NCBI GenBank assembly: GCA_937927975.1
Contig: CALEZT010000150.1
Span: 1-35,257, forward strand
Source of the DNA: an uncultured Phycisphaerales bacterium
GTDB taxonomy: Bacteria > Planctomycetota > Phycisphaerae > Sedimentisphaerales > Anaerobacaceae
Direction: 5' to 3'
Length of the DNA: 35,257 bases
Under the pieces are notes generated by a model that was given only the letters and a program-made list of their open reading frames with translations, was not told where the DNA came from and did not search any database. Position numbers and translations under genes: made by a program. The stretch's first letter is position 1. Every line of letters starts with the position of its first letter. This document shows positions 34,729 to 35,257 of this stretch, one piece after another.

Positions 34729-35226
34729 ATGGATCGCAGGGAATTCCTTGGGATTTCGGGGACGGCAGGGGCTTATGCCGTGCTGGGGGCGCCTTGGCGC
34801 GCCGCGGCCGGAACGGACGAACCGCAGGCGTGGTTCGACCGGCCGATGCGCTGGGCCCAACTGGTCCTGGTCGAAAACGACCCGGGACAGTTCGATCCGG
34901 ACTTCTGGCTGGACTACTTCAAACGCGTCCACGCGGACGCCGCCTGCCTGAGCGCCGGCGGCATCGTCGCCTACTATCCCACGAAGGTCCCCCTGCATCA
35001 TCGCAGCGTGTGGCTGGGCGACTCCGATCCGTTCGGCTACCTCGTGCAGGGCTGCCGCAAAATGGGCATGGCGGTTATCGCCCGCACCGACCCGCACGCC
35101 GCATGGGACGATGCGAGGCAGGCCCACCCCGATTGGATCGCGGTCGATGCCCAGGGACAGCCGCGACGCCATTGGGCGAATCCCGAGATGTGGGTCACGT
35201 GCGGAGTTTGTCCCATCGGTAGTTGA
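34729..35226 (+). CDS. Tat-exported TIM-barrel-like protein, prematurely ended near window edge
   Basis: A 165-residue frame. The N terminus is a twin-arginine signal (DRREFLGISGTAGAY). The body has MRWAQLVLVENDPGQFDPDFWLDYF, MGMAVIARTDPHAAW and HPDWIAVDAQGQP, which look like the first strands of a TIM-barrel glycosidase-like enzyme. It stops at 35226 soon after EMWVTCG, where relatives of this type normally run on for hundreds of residues. The final bases after about 35195 look unlike the coding sequence before them. A frameshift, a real truncation, or an assembly artefact at a contig end are all possible. AAGGAG (34719-34724) precedes the start. Confidence 0.6.
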   Translation: MDRREFLGISGTAGAYAVLGAPWRAAAGTDEPQAWFDRPMRWAQLVLVENDPGQFDPDFWLDYFKRVHADAACLSAGGIVAYYPTKVPLHHRSVWLGDSDPFGYLVQGCRKMGMAVIARTDPHAAWDDARQAHPDWIAVDAQGQPRRHWANPEMWVTCGVCPIGS

Positions 35227-35257
35227 AGGTTGAAAAAGCGGTGGCTACTCCGGCCTG

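Noticed and set aside
1..35257. tRNA genes, CRISPR arrays and insertion sequences
   Set aside because: I looked for cloverleaf-like segments, regularly spaced repeats and transposase motifs by eye and found none that I could support.

Overview
The window reads as a piece of a high-GC Planctomycetota chromosome, most likely class Phycisphaerae. This rests on gene style, not on a database match. The signs are Tat-tagged predicted carbohydrate-active proteins, a pseudopilin with the H-x(n)-DG C-terminal motif, very large secreted LamG and CotH proteins, and trypsin-TPR fusions. I see no tRNA, rRNA, CRISPR array or insertion sequence. Coding density is high, and both window ends cut or disturb genes.

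Positions 1-8630 are mostly housekeeping. A sigma-70-like gene is cut by the left edge. It is followed by rplS (L19) with a clear promoter, a 99-bp palindromic element, a yraN-family gene with an in-frame TGA where relatives often have cysteine, a secreted trypsin-TPR protein overlapping tatD, and then dnaG and rpoD closing on a strong terminator.

Positions 8631-20040 are envelope and accessory genes. They begin with a secreted two-repeat protein of unknown function. Next is a tight operon of MoxR ATPase, DUF58 protein and membrane transglutaminase, behind a good promoter with overlapping palindromes. A Tat-exported glycosidase-like protein follows, then a minus-strand pair: an exported CinA-like protein whose deamidase motif has decayed, and a GNAT acetyltransferase. 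A Tat-exported protein related to fucose/arabinose isomerases ends the region.

Positions 20041-26290 hold a 1280-residue secreted protein made of two DUF3857-transglutaminase modules. The first keeps the Cys-His-Asp triad and the second has lost Cys and His. On the minus strand are an AraC-type regulator and an AlaX-type alanyl-tRNA editing protein, ending in a two-hairpin 3' region with an intrinsic terminator.

Positions 26290-35257 form a surface or secretion island divergent from the AraC gene: a pseudopilin, a LamG/discoidin/FN3-like protein, a lamin-tail/CotH protein, a small membrane protein behind a possible leader peptide, and a Tat-tagged protein that stops early near the right edge. 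The joint regulation of this island is inferred from layout only.

The observation most worth checking is the TGA at codon 42 of the yraN-family gene. It could be a recent nonsense mutation, a base error, or UGA recoding as selenocysteine. The sequence alone cannot decide.
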